Part shown: positions 1 through 7,830 of the stretch, in pieces
Layout of the letters: every line of letters starts with the position of its first letter
Position numbering within the stretch: the stretch's first letter is position 1
Origin: an uncultured Burkholderiales bacterium
GTDB lineage: Bacteria; Pseudomonadota; Gammaproteobacteria; Burkholderiales; Burkholderiaceae_C
Reading direction: 5' to 3'
Assembly (NCBI GenBank): GCA_903828695.1
Contig: CAIKNE010000041.1
Span: forward strand, 1-41,432
Length of the DNA: 41,432 nt
Program-made: the position numbers and the translations under genes
The notes under the pieces: model-generated
Database searches by the model: none
The model's input: the letters and a program-made list of their open reading frames with translations, nothing else
Told to the model about the DNA's origin: nothing

Positions 1-989
1 CACCCAATTTTGACAAACTATATGCAGACCAGGTCAACTACTTACATTATGTATTTCCAAGATCAGACAGAGAGTACAAAGAACCGATAAGGCAAACCTC
101 CTCGGATGATTACAAAATTCCAACATGGCAGTACGACCAAGTTGTACAGATTCTTCAAAAAATTCTTAGAGATGAATTTGGCGTTCTAGAAAATGACATC
201 GTGAGAATGTCAGCGCATATTTTAGAGCTTATAGAAGAATCTAGAGCTCAGTCAGACGACATGAACTCCCATATTTGGAAGCCAGCTGATGTAAGTTTAC
301 TCAATATTAAAAAGTTTTATGAAACCAACGGACATGTTTCCAAATTAGATTACGACGCAAACGAAGTAAAAGTCGTTGACGGACTGAGCTTCCCCATTAG
401 TGCGAAGATTATCCCAAGAGATAAAGTTCTCCAACTCAATGCGATCTCAACACACGACGCGGGCTTACCCAAGGAAGAAGTTAATGAAATCGCTGAACTG
501 TTGTCCCAAAAATTCAGTCGATTAACAATCGAAACCACTCTAAACGGGAAAAATGCCAGCATTATTGCTCGACACAACTTACCCTATGAAAACTACGTTC
601 CTAAACGTTTATTTTTGCGTTTAACCAAAAAATTTGCGGAAGCTTTTGTTGAAGTCCACGATTATTACAAGGCTCAATCAGCCAAAATAATAAGTGAAGG
701 ATTAAACATTCGTCGCGAGAAAAACAATCTTATTATTGAACAAAATAAAAAGTCGGATATATACAAACAATCTCCACTGGAATTAATAAAAGATTTGAAA
801 GATAACCGTGTAGATGAAATGCTAGTGTTAGCTTTATTTGAGAATCATTACAATGTTGCTTTAGACATACTTCATACCGACGTGAATAGATATATATGCA
901 AAGTCAAAGATAAGACATATTCATATGAATTTCATCAACTAAAAAGTCTACTGATCAATAAAATTGAGAAAAAACTTTCAGAGAGATAA
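1..989 (+). CDS. unrecognised protein, 5' end outside the window
   Basis: The reading frame is open from the window edge (first full codon at 3) to the stop at 989, so the GTG at 201 is an internal codon and not the start. About 328 residues are visible. The protein is hydrophilic, with no signal peptide or membrane segment in view. The middle part, roughly visible residues 85-225, has alternating strands and helices with a conserved-looking tract around LTIETTLNGKNASIIARHN, faintly reminiscent of YbjN-type or secretion-chaperone-like folds. The C-terminus is Lys-rich and helical. I do not recognise the family and give no function. It is followed by two small secreted proteins on the same strand, with no evidence that the three work together. 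Confidence 0.7.
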   Translation, partial: PNFDKLYADQVNYLHYVFPRSDREYKEPIRQTSSDDYKIPTWQYDQVVQILQKILRDEFGVLENDIVRMSAHILELIEESRAQSDDMNSHIWKPADVSLLNIKKFYETNGHVSKLDYDANEVKVVDGLSFPISAKIIPRDKVLQLNAISTHDAGLPKEEVNEIAELLSQKFSRLTIETTLNGKNASIIARHNLPYENYVPKRLFLRLTKKFAEAFVEVHDYYKAQSAKIISEGLNIRREKNNLIIEQNKKSDIYKQSPLELIKDLKDNRVDEMLVLALFENHYNVALDILHTDVNRYICKVKDKTYSYEFHQLKSLLINKIEKKLSER

Positions 990-1036
990 TTTCCAACTTT
1001 TTTCTTCAAAAAAGAAACACTCAAAATCCTTATTGC

Positions 1037-1435
1037 ATGAGAATTATTTTCACACTTTTTTTGATATTTACAAGTTTTTGCGCTCATTGCGAAATTTCTC
1101 GTCAATGGATTCCAATACAAGATGAAAAGCAACTAATCACTGCGTACCTAGACATCAACAGCATTGTGTATTTTCAAAAAGAAATCATTCAAGCGCAGTA
1201 CCTGGTTAACTACGGCCTACAACCAGCAAGTCATCCAAGATTAGGCAGATCATCTATCGACACCATTGAGATTGATTGCAGCAAAAAAACCAAATATCGC
1301 ACTCTAAATACACAATGGTTTGAACAAAACTTTGCAAAAGGAAAATCAACCGAGGATAAAAAAATTGATCCCAGTTGGCACTTACCCCCTTTTGACACTT
1401 ACTCAAAAGTCATCATCAAAAGCTTATGCCAATAA
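1037..1435 (+). CDS. small secreted protein, surface-adhesin-E-like domain
   Basis: A 132-residue protein with a clear Sec signal peptide (hydrophobic residues 3-15, probable cleavage near the Cys-Ala-His-Cys segment at 15-18). The mature part has the pattern of the surface-adhesin protein E-like family: a Y-x-D-x-x-S-I segment near residue 36, a central strand ending in V-N-Y-G, an I-D-C near residue 80 and a final Cys. The two distant cysteines may form a disulfide. Members are periplasmic or surface proteins of poorly known role, often small and found in many betaproteobacteria. No strong ribosome binding site is visible before the ATG. It is followed within about 45 bases by another small exported protein. 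Confidence 0.6.
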   Translation: MRIIFTLFLIFTSFCAHCEISRQWIPIQDEKQLITAYLDINSIVYFQKEIIQAQYLVNYGLQPASHPRLGRSSIDTIEIDCSKKTKYRTLNTQWFEQNFAKGKSTEDKKIDPSWHLPPFDTYSKVIIKSLCQ

Positions 1436-1478
1436 CCTATAGGTGAATTTTTACCGAGATCGTATTTATATAGTTTCC

Positions 1479-1847
1479 ATGAAAATATTCAATATATGCA
1501 CTTTATTTGCGTCTTTTTATTTTGCACTATTTACCAGCCTTTCGTTCGCTGATACAAAACCTGCCTATATGGTCTCGGAGATCACTTATCTAGACAAAGA
1601 CAAATATATTAGCCTCTACTCTGTAGAAGCAAAAAAAGCATTTATAGAATTTGATGCGGTGTTTATAGCAAGTACCGATGACAAAATTGTAGTTCGAGGC
1701 GATAGCCCAGGGCATAGAGTTGTTATTGCAAAATTCCCTTCATTAGATAAGGCAAATGCATTTATAGCCTCTGAAAAATATAAAAAATTACGTGAATTAG
1801 GATCTCCGTTTTTCATCAGTAGATCCTATATAGTCGAGGGTAACTAA
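1479..1847 (+). CDS. DUF1330-family protein with signal peptide
   Basis: The preferred start is the ATG at 1479 (122 residues), because it directly opens a signal peptide (MKIFNICTLFASFYFALFTS, cleavage after SFA). A GTG at 1443 would add 12 residues before it. The mature protein has the DUF1330 dimeric alpha/beta-barrel pattern: A-Y-M-V-S-E-I near the start, then I-V-V-R-G-D, then V-V-I-A-K-F-P-S-L-D-K-A-N-A-F and an S-E-K-Y-K-K-L-R helix. DUF1330 proteins are related to small heme- or aromatic-binding monooxygenase folds, but most have no known activity. Export from the cytoplasm is the less usual form. The downstream hairpin at 1907-1937 probably ends this transcript. Confidence 0.7.
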   Translation: MKIFNICTLFASFYFALFTSLSFADTKPAYMVSEITYLDKDKYISLYSVEAKKAFIEFDAVFIASTDDKIVVRGDSPGHRVVIAKFPSLDKANAFIASEKYKKLRELGSPFFISRSYIVEGN

Positions 1848-1906
1848 CCGGGCGTTAAACCCAATTAGACAGAATAATTCGATTACCGTATGTCTACACA
1901 TACGTA

Positions 1907-1937
1907 AACCAGCAAAGTCGTCCTTTGAACTGGTTTT
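1907..1937 (+). terminator. putative rho-independent terminator
   Basis: A hairpin built from AACCAG/CTGGTT (1907-1912 with 1930-1935) and CAAAG/CTTTG (1913-1917 with 1923-1927), with loop TCGTC, a two-base AA bulge and a short T run after it. It lies between the convergent DUF1330 and amidohydrolase genes. A second small hairpin, CGTATGT/ACATACG, sits just upstream at 1887-1904. Confidence 0.45.
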
Positions 1938-1947
1938 CCATTCTGAA

Positions 1948-3129
1948 TCAAGTACCTATTCTTAATAACTTAGAGGCATTACCCCCCAGGATAGCTGCTT
2001 TTTGAGCATCTGAAATAGGAGTTTTCAAGACCTGCTCAACAGGAAACTCTTCCCAGGGTATTGGGCTATCTGTTCCGATCACGACTTGAGAAGACCCAAC
2101 TTGAGCTATTAAATGTCTTAAGCCTTCGGAGGTGAAGACCAATGAATCAAAAAATATTTGGTTCAAATATTCAGTTGGCTTTTTCTTCAGAACCACATCG
2201 GGATTGCAATTAATGGGCGATACGAAACAAGAGTGATCCATTCTAGGAGCGTAGGAACCCAGAAACCCTCCTCCGTGCGCTGCCAGTACCTTTAAATTCG
2301 GGAACTTATCGAATACACCTTCATAAATCAGGTGTTGAAGTGCAATCGTAGTATCCAAAGGATTCCCAATTACATTAGACATCCAACCATTGCCCTTGAA
2401 ACGAGACGACAACTGCGCAGTACCTTGAGGGTGAATAAAAAGCACTGCACCCAGTTCCTCAGCCTTAGCCCAAATTGGATGAAAACGAGGATCAGCATGC
2501 TCCACTCCCGCAACATTGGCTTGAATAGCTACCCCTTTAAAGGCTGGGTTTTTCATTAGCTCAGTTAACTGTTCAACAGCTAAGTCTGGATATTGCGTGG
2601 CAATTGAACCAAAAGCCGCAAAGCGAGTCGGGTATGCACCACACAGATCTGCTAAATTGTCATTGTTGATTCGGCAAATCTCCTTAGCCAGGTCTCGATC
2701 CTTGGCGTACCAAAAGGTATTGACTGACAAAACTTCCATGTCAACGCCTTTAGCGTCCATGTTCTCAATTCGTCGTTGTATAACTTCTGTTGCGCTCACT
2801 GGAATATAGTGCTCAGGCCCACCTTTTACAGCCCCATTAACACTTGTGCCTTTACCAGCCAGTGCTACCGCCTCCGGAAAAAAACAATGTGCATGCGCAT
2901 CGATAACCTTGACTTTTTTACCCTGATACATATAAGGTTTTCGCTTTGTACCTGCTAATGGGTGGCGGTGACTCAAGGAGGGCTCATTTCCCGCATCTTT
3001 CCCCCCCCTATCCCACTGGGGATTCAGTAATGGATTTGTAGTAATCTCTTGCGCATTGCAACAATTACAGAAGTAGATACTGGAGGCACTAGCCCCAAGA
3101 CCTGCCATAAATGATCGTCTAGTCGTCAT
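1948..3129 (-). CDS. Tat-exported amidohydrolase (amidohydrolase_2 / ACMSD-like)
   Basis: A 393-residue metal-dependent hydrolase or decarboxylase of the ACMSD/amidohydrolase_2 family. The N-terminus carries a twin-arginine signal (TTRRSFMAGLGASAS), so the enzyme probably folds in the cytoplasm and acts in the periplasm. Expected metal and catalytic residues are present: D-A-H-A-H (His79, His81), His233 in FIHPQG, His285 in LAAHGGG and Asp344 in GTDSP. A good ribosome binding site (GGGAG) precedes the ATG at 3129. The C-N-C-C-N segment at residues 21-25 could allow lipid attachment or disulfides after export. It is divergent from the NodB, HMGL and CaiB genes and may share their pathway. The substrate is unknown; family members act on small aromatic or heterocyclic carboxylates and lactones. 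Confidence 0.85.
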   Translation of the reverse strand: MTTRRSFMAGLGASASSIYFCNCCNAQEITTNPLLNPQWDRGGKDAGNEPSLSHRHPLAGTKRKPYMYQGKKVKVIDAHAHCFFPEAVALAGKGTSVNGAVKGGPEHYIPVSATEVIQRRIENMDAKGVDMEVLSVNTFWYAKDRDLAKEICRINNDNLADLCGAYPTRFAAFGSIATQYPDLAVEQLTELMKNPAFKGVAIQANVAGVEHADPRFHPIWAKAEELGAVLFIHPQGTAQLSSRFKGNGWMSNVIGNPLDTTIALQHLIYEGVFDKFPNLKVLAAHGGGFLGSYAPRMDHSCFVSPINCNPDVVLKKKPTEYLNQIFFDSLVFTSEGLRHLIAQVGSSQVVIGTDSPIPWEEFPVEQVLKTPISDAQKAAILGGNASKLLRIGT

Positions 3130-3482
3130 AATTACACTCCCTTATAGGTCATTTTAGAGTAGCTAAATTTGATTTGGTATTATGGCAATCCCTTTTATTT
3201 CGACAAAGTACTTCAAAACAAGCGGGCCTGGCTGGGGGGAGTATCTTCAAGCACTTCAGTTCAGGTGATTAACAAGAAATCCAATAACTCTAGAACCATA
3301 GTTAGAATCAACGGTCTTGACCATCAACTTTTAATCTATTCTTATGTGGCTGCAAATTTGACAAGAATCGTTAATATTGAAGAGAAAATCAAATTATTTA
3401 AAAAACAGCCTTAGACAATTAAAGTGTTGATCAAAAGCCGGCAACCTTTCGAGCTTCACACATAAACCAGGAGTAAGTATTC
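3130..3482. other. divergent intergenic region
   Basis: This region of about 350 bases separates the amidohydrolase from the divergent NodB-fold gene and should hold both promoters. A TTG-initiated frame at 3169-3414 (81 codons) has no ribosome binding site and I do not support it as a gene. Its residues around GLDHQLLIYSYVAANLTR faintly resemble the effector-domain tail of a LysR regulator, so it could be a regulator remnant. A ribosome binding site (AGGAG at about 3470) serves the gene at 3483. Confidence 0.4.
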
Positions 3483-4349
3483 ATGAGTTCAGTATATAAA
3501 CCAGAAAATGTAATTCGATTAGGGAAGGATTTTGTTTGGCCAGGGGATAAAAAAGTAGCCGTTGTAATTGATGTGGCCTATGAGTGCTGGTCTGATGGTA
3601 GTTACTCTGGCATAGGTCCTATGGGCAATGTTTTAAAACCTGGATTCATTGATAACAATGCTATTTCCTGGGGCAGGTATGGTGTTTTGCAAGGAATTCA
3701 CCGAGTTTTACGAATTCTGAAACAACACAACGCAAAAGCATCCTTTATGACAAACGGCGTGATAGCTGAGTTGTACCCGGCTGATGTGAAGCAAGTTTTC
3801 GAAGAGGGACATGATATTTATGGCCACTCTTATGCCATGGATGTCATACCCACTTATCTAGACCAGAGCGCCGAGATTGCGAATATTAAAAGAACAACCG
3901 ATCTTATAGTGAACGCATGTGGCTATACACCGAAAGGTTGGATCAGCCCCCGACTAACCGGAAGCAGCAAAACATCTGAACTCCTAATCGAAAACGGTTA
4001 TAAATGGCATAGTGACTGTATGGATGATGATCTTCCTTATCTAGAAAAGTATCCTACTGGAGATATTATGGCCATTCCATTTACGATGGAAATCAATGAC
4101 ATGCCCCACTCCGTAAGGTACGGAAATTCACCAGGAGAATTAGTGCATGATTTTCTAAAAACGATTGATTGGATGACTAAATTTGAGCCGAATGCAACGC
4201 TCATGAACTTTACAGCTCATACCCACGTTTACGGCAGACCGGCTGGGGCTTTAGTATTTGACCAATTAATTGAACTTGCTTCAAATAGAACAGACATCTG
4301 GCTAACTACAAGAGAACAAGTCTACGAATACGCCAAAAAATATTTCTAA
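3483..4349 (+). CDS. NodB-fold (polysaccharide deacetylase-like) hydrolase, PuuE-type
   Basis: A 288-residue cytoplasmic protein with the NodB homology fold. No signal peptide is seen, and the size and F-V-W-P start fit the small-molecule branch that includes the allantoinase PuuE and cyclic imide hydrolases rather than the cell-wall deacetylases. Asp30 in VVIDVAYE is the probable catalytic base. The metal motif His-x3-His is altered: His115 is present in GHSYAMD but position 119 is Met. PuuE-type enzymes, as I recall, lack a full metal triad too. The R-Y-G-V-L-Q-G segment near residue 65 and the late T-A-H-T-H-V segment are also typical. It lies 23 bases before an HMG-CoA-lyase-like gene, suggesting ring opening or amide hydrolysis ahead of CoA chemistry. 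Substrate unknown. Confidence 0.75.
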   Translation: MSSVYKPENVIRLGKDFVWPGDKKVAVVIDVAYECWSDGSYSGIGPMGNVLKPGFIDNNAISWGRYGVLQGIHRVLRILKQHNAKASFMTNGVIAELYPADVKQVFEEGHDIYGHSYAMDVIPTYLDQSAEIANIKRTTDLIVNACGYTPKGWISPRLTGSSKTSELLIENGYKWHSDCMDDDLPYLEKYPTGDIMAIPFTMEINDMPHSVRYGNSPGELVHDFLKTIDWMTKFEPNATLMNFTAHTHVYGRPAGALVFDQLIELASNRTDIWLTTREQVYEYAKKYF

Positions 4350-4372
4350 CATAACACACGCTCAAAGTTAAA

Positions 4373-5305
4373 ATGAATTCGTCTCCAACAGATGTGTTGA
4401 TTAGTGAAGTTGGGCCGCGTGATGGACTTCAATCCATTAAAACTGTCATGTCAACAAGTGACAAACAGAAATGGATTGATGCACTCTATAAGGCAGGTGT
4501 AAGTGAGATTGAAGTCGCTTCATTTGTTCCACCTAAGTTGTTACCCCAAATGGCAGATGCAGCCGAGGTTGTTAGATATGCCAAAACACTAACAGGTTTA
4601 ACAGTCATGGCGTTGGTTCCTAATTTAAAAGGAGCAATAGCAGCCATTGAAGCTGGCGTACACAAATTAACCATTCCCGTCTCTGCAAGTGCAGCACACT
4701 CTATGGCAAATGTCCGTAAAACACGTGAGGAAATGGTTGATGAAGTCAGGCAAATAGTGCAATACCGTAACGATTGGGCTCCATTAGTCAAAGTAGAGGC
4801 CGGTATATCAACTGCATTTGGCTGTACGCTGCAGGGGCTAGTTTCTGAGGATGAGGTCATTTGGCTGGCAGAGGCAGTCACCACTGCCGGAGCTGATGAG
4901 TCAGGCTTATCAGATACGACCGGCTACGCTAATCCAGTGCAAATCAAACGACTATTTAAACGACTCAAAGAGGCTATCGGCAATAAAGCTGGAGCTGCTC
5001 ATCTGCACAATACACGTGGACTTGGATTGGCAAACTGCTTGGCGGCTTATGAAGTTGGCGTTACTTCCTTTGACTCTTCCTTGGGGGGGTTAGGGGGGTG
5101 TCCATATGCCCCAGGTGCATCAGGAAATGTTGTAACTGAGGATTTAGTATTTATGTTTGAAGCTATGGGGATTAAAACTGGAATCAATTTAGATCTCCTA
5201 TTTCAGGCAAGGGAACCACTTCAATCCGGCGTACCCCATGAAACCCTTTATGGAATGGTTCCTGAAGCTGGAGTTCCCAAAGGCTTTGAGGCTGCGACAA
5301 AATGA
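4373..5305 (+). CDS. hydroxymethylglutaryl-CoA lyase-like enzyme
   Basis: A 310-residue TIM-barrel lyase of the HMGL-like (DRE-TIM) family. The hallmark E-V-G-P-R-D-G-L-Q (Arg16, Asp17), the metal ligands His210 and His212 in AAHLHNTRG, and the flexible loop with the catalytic Cys243 (GGLGGCPYAPGASGN) are all present. HMGL cleaves 3-hydroxy-3-methylglutaryl-CoA into acetoacetate and acetyl-CoA; relatives cleave similar 3-hydroxyacyl-CoAs. It is a cytoplasmic enzyme of full length. Its stop overlaps the start of the CaiB-type transferase by four bases (ATGA), so the two are translationally coupled, and this enzyme may act on the CoA ester that the transferase makes. A role in leucine breakdown is less likely, because no carboxylase or dehydrogenase of that pathway is nearby. 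Confidence 0.85.
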   Translation: MNSSPTDVLISEVGPRDGLQSIKTVMSTSDKQKWIDALYKAGVSEIEVASFVPPKLLPQMADAAEVVRYAKTLTGLTVMALVPNLKGAIAAIEAGVHKLTIPVSASAAHSMANVRKTREEMVDEVRQIVQYRNDWAPLVKVEAGISTAFGCTLQGLVSEDEVIWLAEAVTTAGADESGLSDTTGYANPVQIKRLFKRLKEAIGNKAGAAHLHNTRGLGLANCLAAYEVGVTSFDSSLGGLGGCPYAPGASGNVVTEDLVFMFEAMGIKTGINLDLLFQAREPLQSGVPHETLYGMVPEAGVPKGFEAATK

Positions 5306-6495
5306 AATCAATGAACAAACTGCCCTACGAGGGAGTAAGAGTTATAGAGTTTTCACACATGGTGATGGGACCCACCTGCGGGATGATACTGGCTGACTTA
5401 GGTGCGGAAGTTATTAAAGTGGAACCCATTGAGGGCGATAAAACAAGGAAGCTACTAGGCTCTGGCGCTGGATTTTTTTCTATGTTCAATAGAAATAAAA
5501 AAAGTATCGCCGTCGATATGAAAACGCCTGAAGGCATCGAAATAATAAACAAGTTAGTTTCTACCGCAGATGTGATTTGTGAGAACTTTAAACAGGGAAC
5601 TATGGCTAAACTGGGTTTAGACTATGAAACCTTAAAGAAGAAATACCCGAAACTAATATATGTGTCACATAAAGGTTTTCTTCCTGGACCTTACGAACAT
5701 CGTACCGCCTTAGATGAGGTGGTGCAGATGATGGGCGGATTGGCTTATATGACCGGCCCAGAGGATAGACCACTGAGAGCTGGAACATCTGTCAATGACA
5801 TTATGGGAGGAACATTTGGAGCAATTGGAGTAATGGCAGCTCTGCGCCAAAGGGAAGTCACAGGGGAAGGACAAGAAATTCAGAGCTCACTTTTTGAAAA
5901 TAATGTATTTCTTGTAGGTCAGCATATGATGCAGTACGCTGTTACAGGAGTTGCACCAAAACCTATGCCAAGTCGAATTTCGGCCTGGGCAATCTACGAT
6001 GTATTTGAAGTGGCAGGTGGAGAAAAGATTTTTCTAGCAGTGGTATCAGATACTCAGTGGAAGATTTTTTGCGATGCCTTTGGTTTTTCTGATTTATTCA
6101 ACGATCCCTCATTGCATTCGAACAACCAAAGAGTAAAGGCTAGATCAACGCTGATACCTGAAGTCAGAAGCCGGATAGCCGGACTCTCAGCAAGTTACGT
6201 CAGTAATATTTTTGAAAAAAACAGCTTGCCGTTTGCCCCGATTACTAGACCTGAAGAGTTATTCGATGATCCTCACCTAGAGGCTACAGGTGGGTTGGCC
6301 AAACTCACAATCACGGATGGATCCAATGCCGGCAAAGAGACTAAAACCCCTTTATTGCCCTTGACGATAAATGGTGAGAGATTAGGAATACGAGCTAACA
6401 CCCCCAAAACAGGCGAGCAAACACATGAGATTCTTTTCGAACTAGGATATACAGCAGAAGAAATCACAAGATTCGCAAATAAGGGATCAATTTAA
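5302..6495 (+). CDS. CaiB/BaiF-family CoA transferase (class III)
   Basis: A 397-residue family III CoA transferase. Typical segments are R-V-I-E-F-S-H near residue 13, GPTCGMILADLGAEVIKVEP near 23-42, the catalytic aspartate Asp166 in G-T-S-V-N-D-I-M-G-G, and the late A-P-I-T-R-P-E-E-L tract. Such enzymes move CoA from a donor thioester to a carboxylic acid by an aspartyl-CoA intermediate. The gene overlaps the HMGL-like lyase upstream by ATGA, and in-frame ATGs at 5302 and 5311 are both possible starts. The pair suggests activation of a hydroxy-dicarboxylic or branched acid to its CoA ester followed by lyase cleavage. The real acid cannot be read from sequence. The stop lies only 7 bases from the convergent lipoprotein gene. 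Confidence 0.88.
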   Translation: MKSMNKLPYEGVRVIEFSHMVMGPTCGMILADLGAEVIKVEPIEGDKTRKLLGSGAGFFSMFNRNKKSIAVDMKTPEGIEIINKLVSTADVICENFKQGTMAKLGLDYETLKKKYPKLIYVSHKGFLPGPYEHRTALDEVVQMMGGLAYMTGPEDRPLRAGTSVNDIMGGTFGAIGVMAALRQREVTGEGQEIQSSLFENNVFLVGQHMMQYAVTGVAPKPMPSRISAWAIYDVFEVAGGEKIFLAVVSDTQWKIFCDAFGFSDLFNDPSLHSNNQRVKARSTLIPEVRSRIAGLSASYVSNIFEKNSLPFAPITRPEELFDDPHLEATGGLAKLTITDGSNAGKETKTPLLPLTINGERLGIRANTPKTGEQTHEILFELGYTAEEITRFANKGSI

Positions 6496-6502
6496 AATTG
6501 CT

Positions 6503-6904
6503 TTAATAAATAGATTCAAACAAAGCTCCTTCACAGATATTTTTTGGATTTGAACTATCATAATTATTAAGAACATATGCACCGTCTACATTTAGCATCA
6601 AAGTCATAATTCTTTTCGGTTCATTGGCGACCACCAAATTCCATCTATTCCTCCCGCTCCCTTCAGCTTTACCAGAATAACGCTCAAGAACAACATCTCC
6701 CGCGGCAAAGGACGCAGTTGAAGTCTTTACAAAGTTAAACGTATTACTTTTCTTATATAGCTCAATTCTTACTACCATTTCATTTTGACACTTAAACAAA
6801 TAGGTTTGCTTATCTAGCCCATCTCCACTTGAGCGCGAAAAATTGTCACCTATCGAACAAGCCGTCATTAAAAATAAATTTATTATTATGATTAAATTTT
6901 TCAT
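6503..6904 (-). CDS. small putative lipoprotein
   Basis: A 133-residue protein with a lipoprotein signal peptide: Lys3, a hydrophobic run, then L-M-T-A-C with Cys16 as the likely lipidated residue. The mature part is beta-rich, with F-K-C-Q near residue 40, R-W-N-L-V-V near 88 and a Cys near the C-terminus, so one disulfide is possible. The pattern is faintly like MliC-type lysozyme-inhibitor lipoproteins (Y/F-x-C start, small beta-barrel), but key motifs are not clear and I do not assign it. It is convergent with the CaiB gene. The region upstream (6905-7153) is very AT-rich and holds no gene that I can support. Confidence 0.6.
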   Translation of the reverse strand: MKNLIIIINLFLMTACSIGDNFSRSSGDGLDKQTYLFKCQNEMVVRIELYKKSNTFNFVKTSTASFAAGDVVLERYSGKAEGSGRNRWNLVVANEPKRIMTLMLNVDGAYVLNNYDSSNPKNICEGALFESIY

Positions 6905-7153
6905 TATGGTATTTTAAATACAAAACCACATGAATGTTTGAGATCATAAATAATACTTATTTAATTATGATAATTATGTTTAATATAAAAACTATTACAC
7001 CATAAGGTGAAAGGCAGCTTAAAACAATTTCACCAAGAAAATAATACTAATTAGCGCATATTTGCCGAGATAAAAATTAATGACAAAATTGCGATTTAAG
7101 TCTAGATGTTGCTATTTATAACAAGGGACGAACTCTAGGTAATTTACTAGAAA

Positions 7154-7780
7154 TCATTTATCCAAAAGAGGATTAATAGTGCGCAAGGCATCCAAATATA
7201 TTTTTTCTTTGAACATATCAGGCCTATCCAGATATTCCAAAATCCACTCTAAGCTATCTTGCCCCCAAAACACTTGATGATTAATTCGTAAACTGGGAGC
7301 GCCAAAAACGCCCTCTTGTGCGGCTTTATTTGTGGAGTCCACTAACGCTAATTTAATGCTTTCATCGCTAGGCTTAGGCGTATCCGAGGGTAAATCAATG
7401 GCAAGACAGAAATCACCCCATTCCAGTTCGGGATCGTGCCCCTTAGCCCAGACAAAATCAAATGCTTTATCAAGCGTCTCCAAGTCAGCATTTATTTGCA
7501 GCAATAACCTTTGAGCTGGCGCTGAGGCAAAAGGGTGTCTAGCGGGAAACTTAAACGGTAAATTTAATTTTTGAGCTCTCCACACGCAAAATTGGTATGT
7601 GTGAGCTCTTTTTTCAAAAACCTCAGCTGGACCCCGGTTATTTTGAAGTCGAAATAGACCTGGAAGAAAAATAGGAACCGCAATGATCTCCAATCTATCT
7701 TCGAGCACCTTCCTAGATTTAAGAAAAAAATAGGTATACGGAGAAATGATGTCGTAATAAAAATATGCTTTTGTCTTCAT
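7154..7780 (-). CDS. 2-hydroxychromene-2-carboxylate isomerase family protein (DsbA/kappa-GST fold)
   Basis: A 208-residue thioredoxin-fold protein of the HCCA isomerase/kappa glutathione transferase family. The N-terminal Y-D-I-I-S-P-Y (Ser13-Pro14-Tyr15) replaces the Cys-x-x-Cys of DsbA and provides the glutathione-activating serine. The C-terminal G-V-F-G-A-P-S and F-W-G-Q-D-S-L motifs are typical. HCCA isomerase itself acts in naphthalene breakdown, but most genomic members act on unknown glutathione conjugates. It follows the aldo/keto reductase by 50 bases on the same strand, so both are probably in one transcript for detoxification or catabolism of an aldehyde or aromatic compound. Cytoplasmic, full length. 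Confidence 0.8.
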   Translation of the reverse strand: MKTKAYFYYDIISPYTYFFLKSRKVLEDRLEIIAVPIFLPGLFRLQNNRGPAEVFEKRAHTYQFCVWRAQKLNLPFKFPARHPFASAPAQRLLLQINADLETLDKAFDFVWAKGHDPELEWGDFCLAIDLPSDTPKPSDESIKLALVDSTNKAAQEGVFGAPSLRINHQVFWGQDSLEWILEYLDRPDMFKEKIYLDALRTINPLLDK

Positions 7781-7830
7781 ATCATTAATCTCAAAAAATG
7801 GAAGCTATATTGGGAACGCTATTTGTATAT

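Noticed and set aside
3169-3414. TTG-initiated frame of 81 codons between the divergent amidohydrolase and NodB genes
   Set aside because: No ribosome binding site, poor start and only a faint LysR-like look; a promoter region is the better reading.
4486-4884. Long antisense frame of 132 codons within the HMGL-like gene
   Set aside because: The sense strand has all HMGL catalytic motifs; the antisense frame has no start signal or family pattern.
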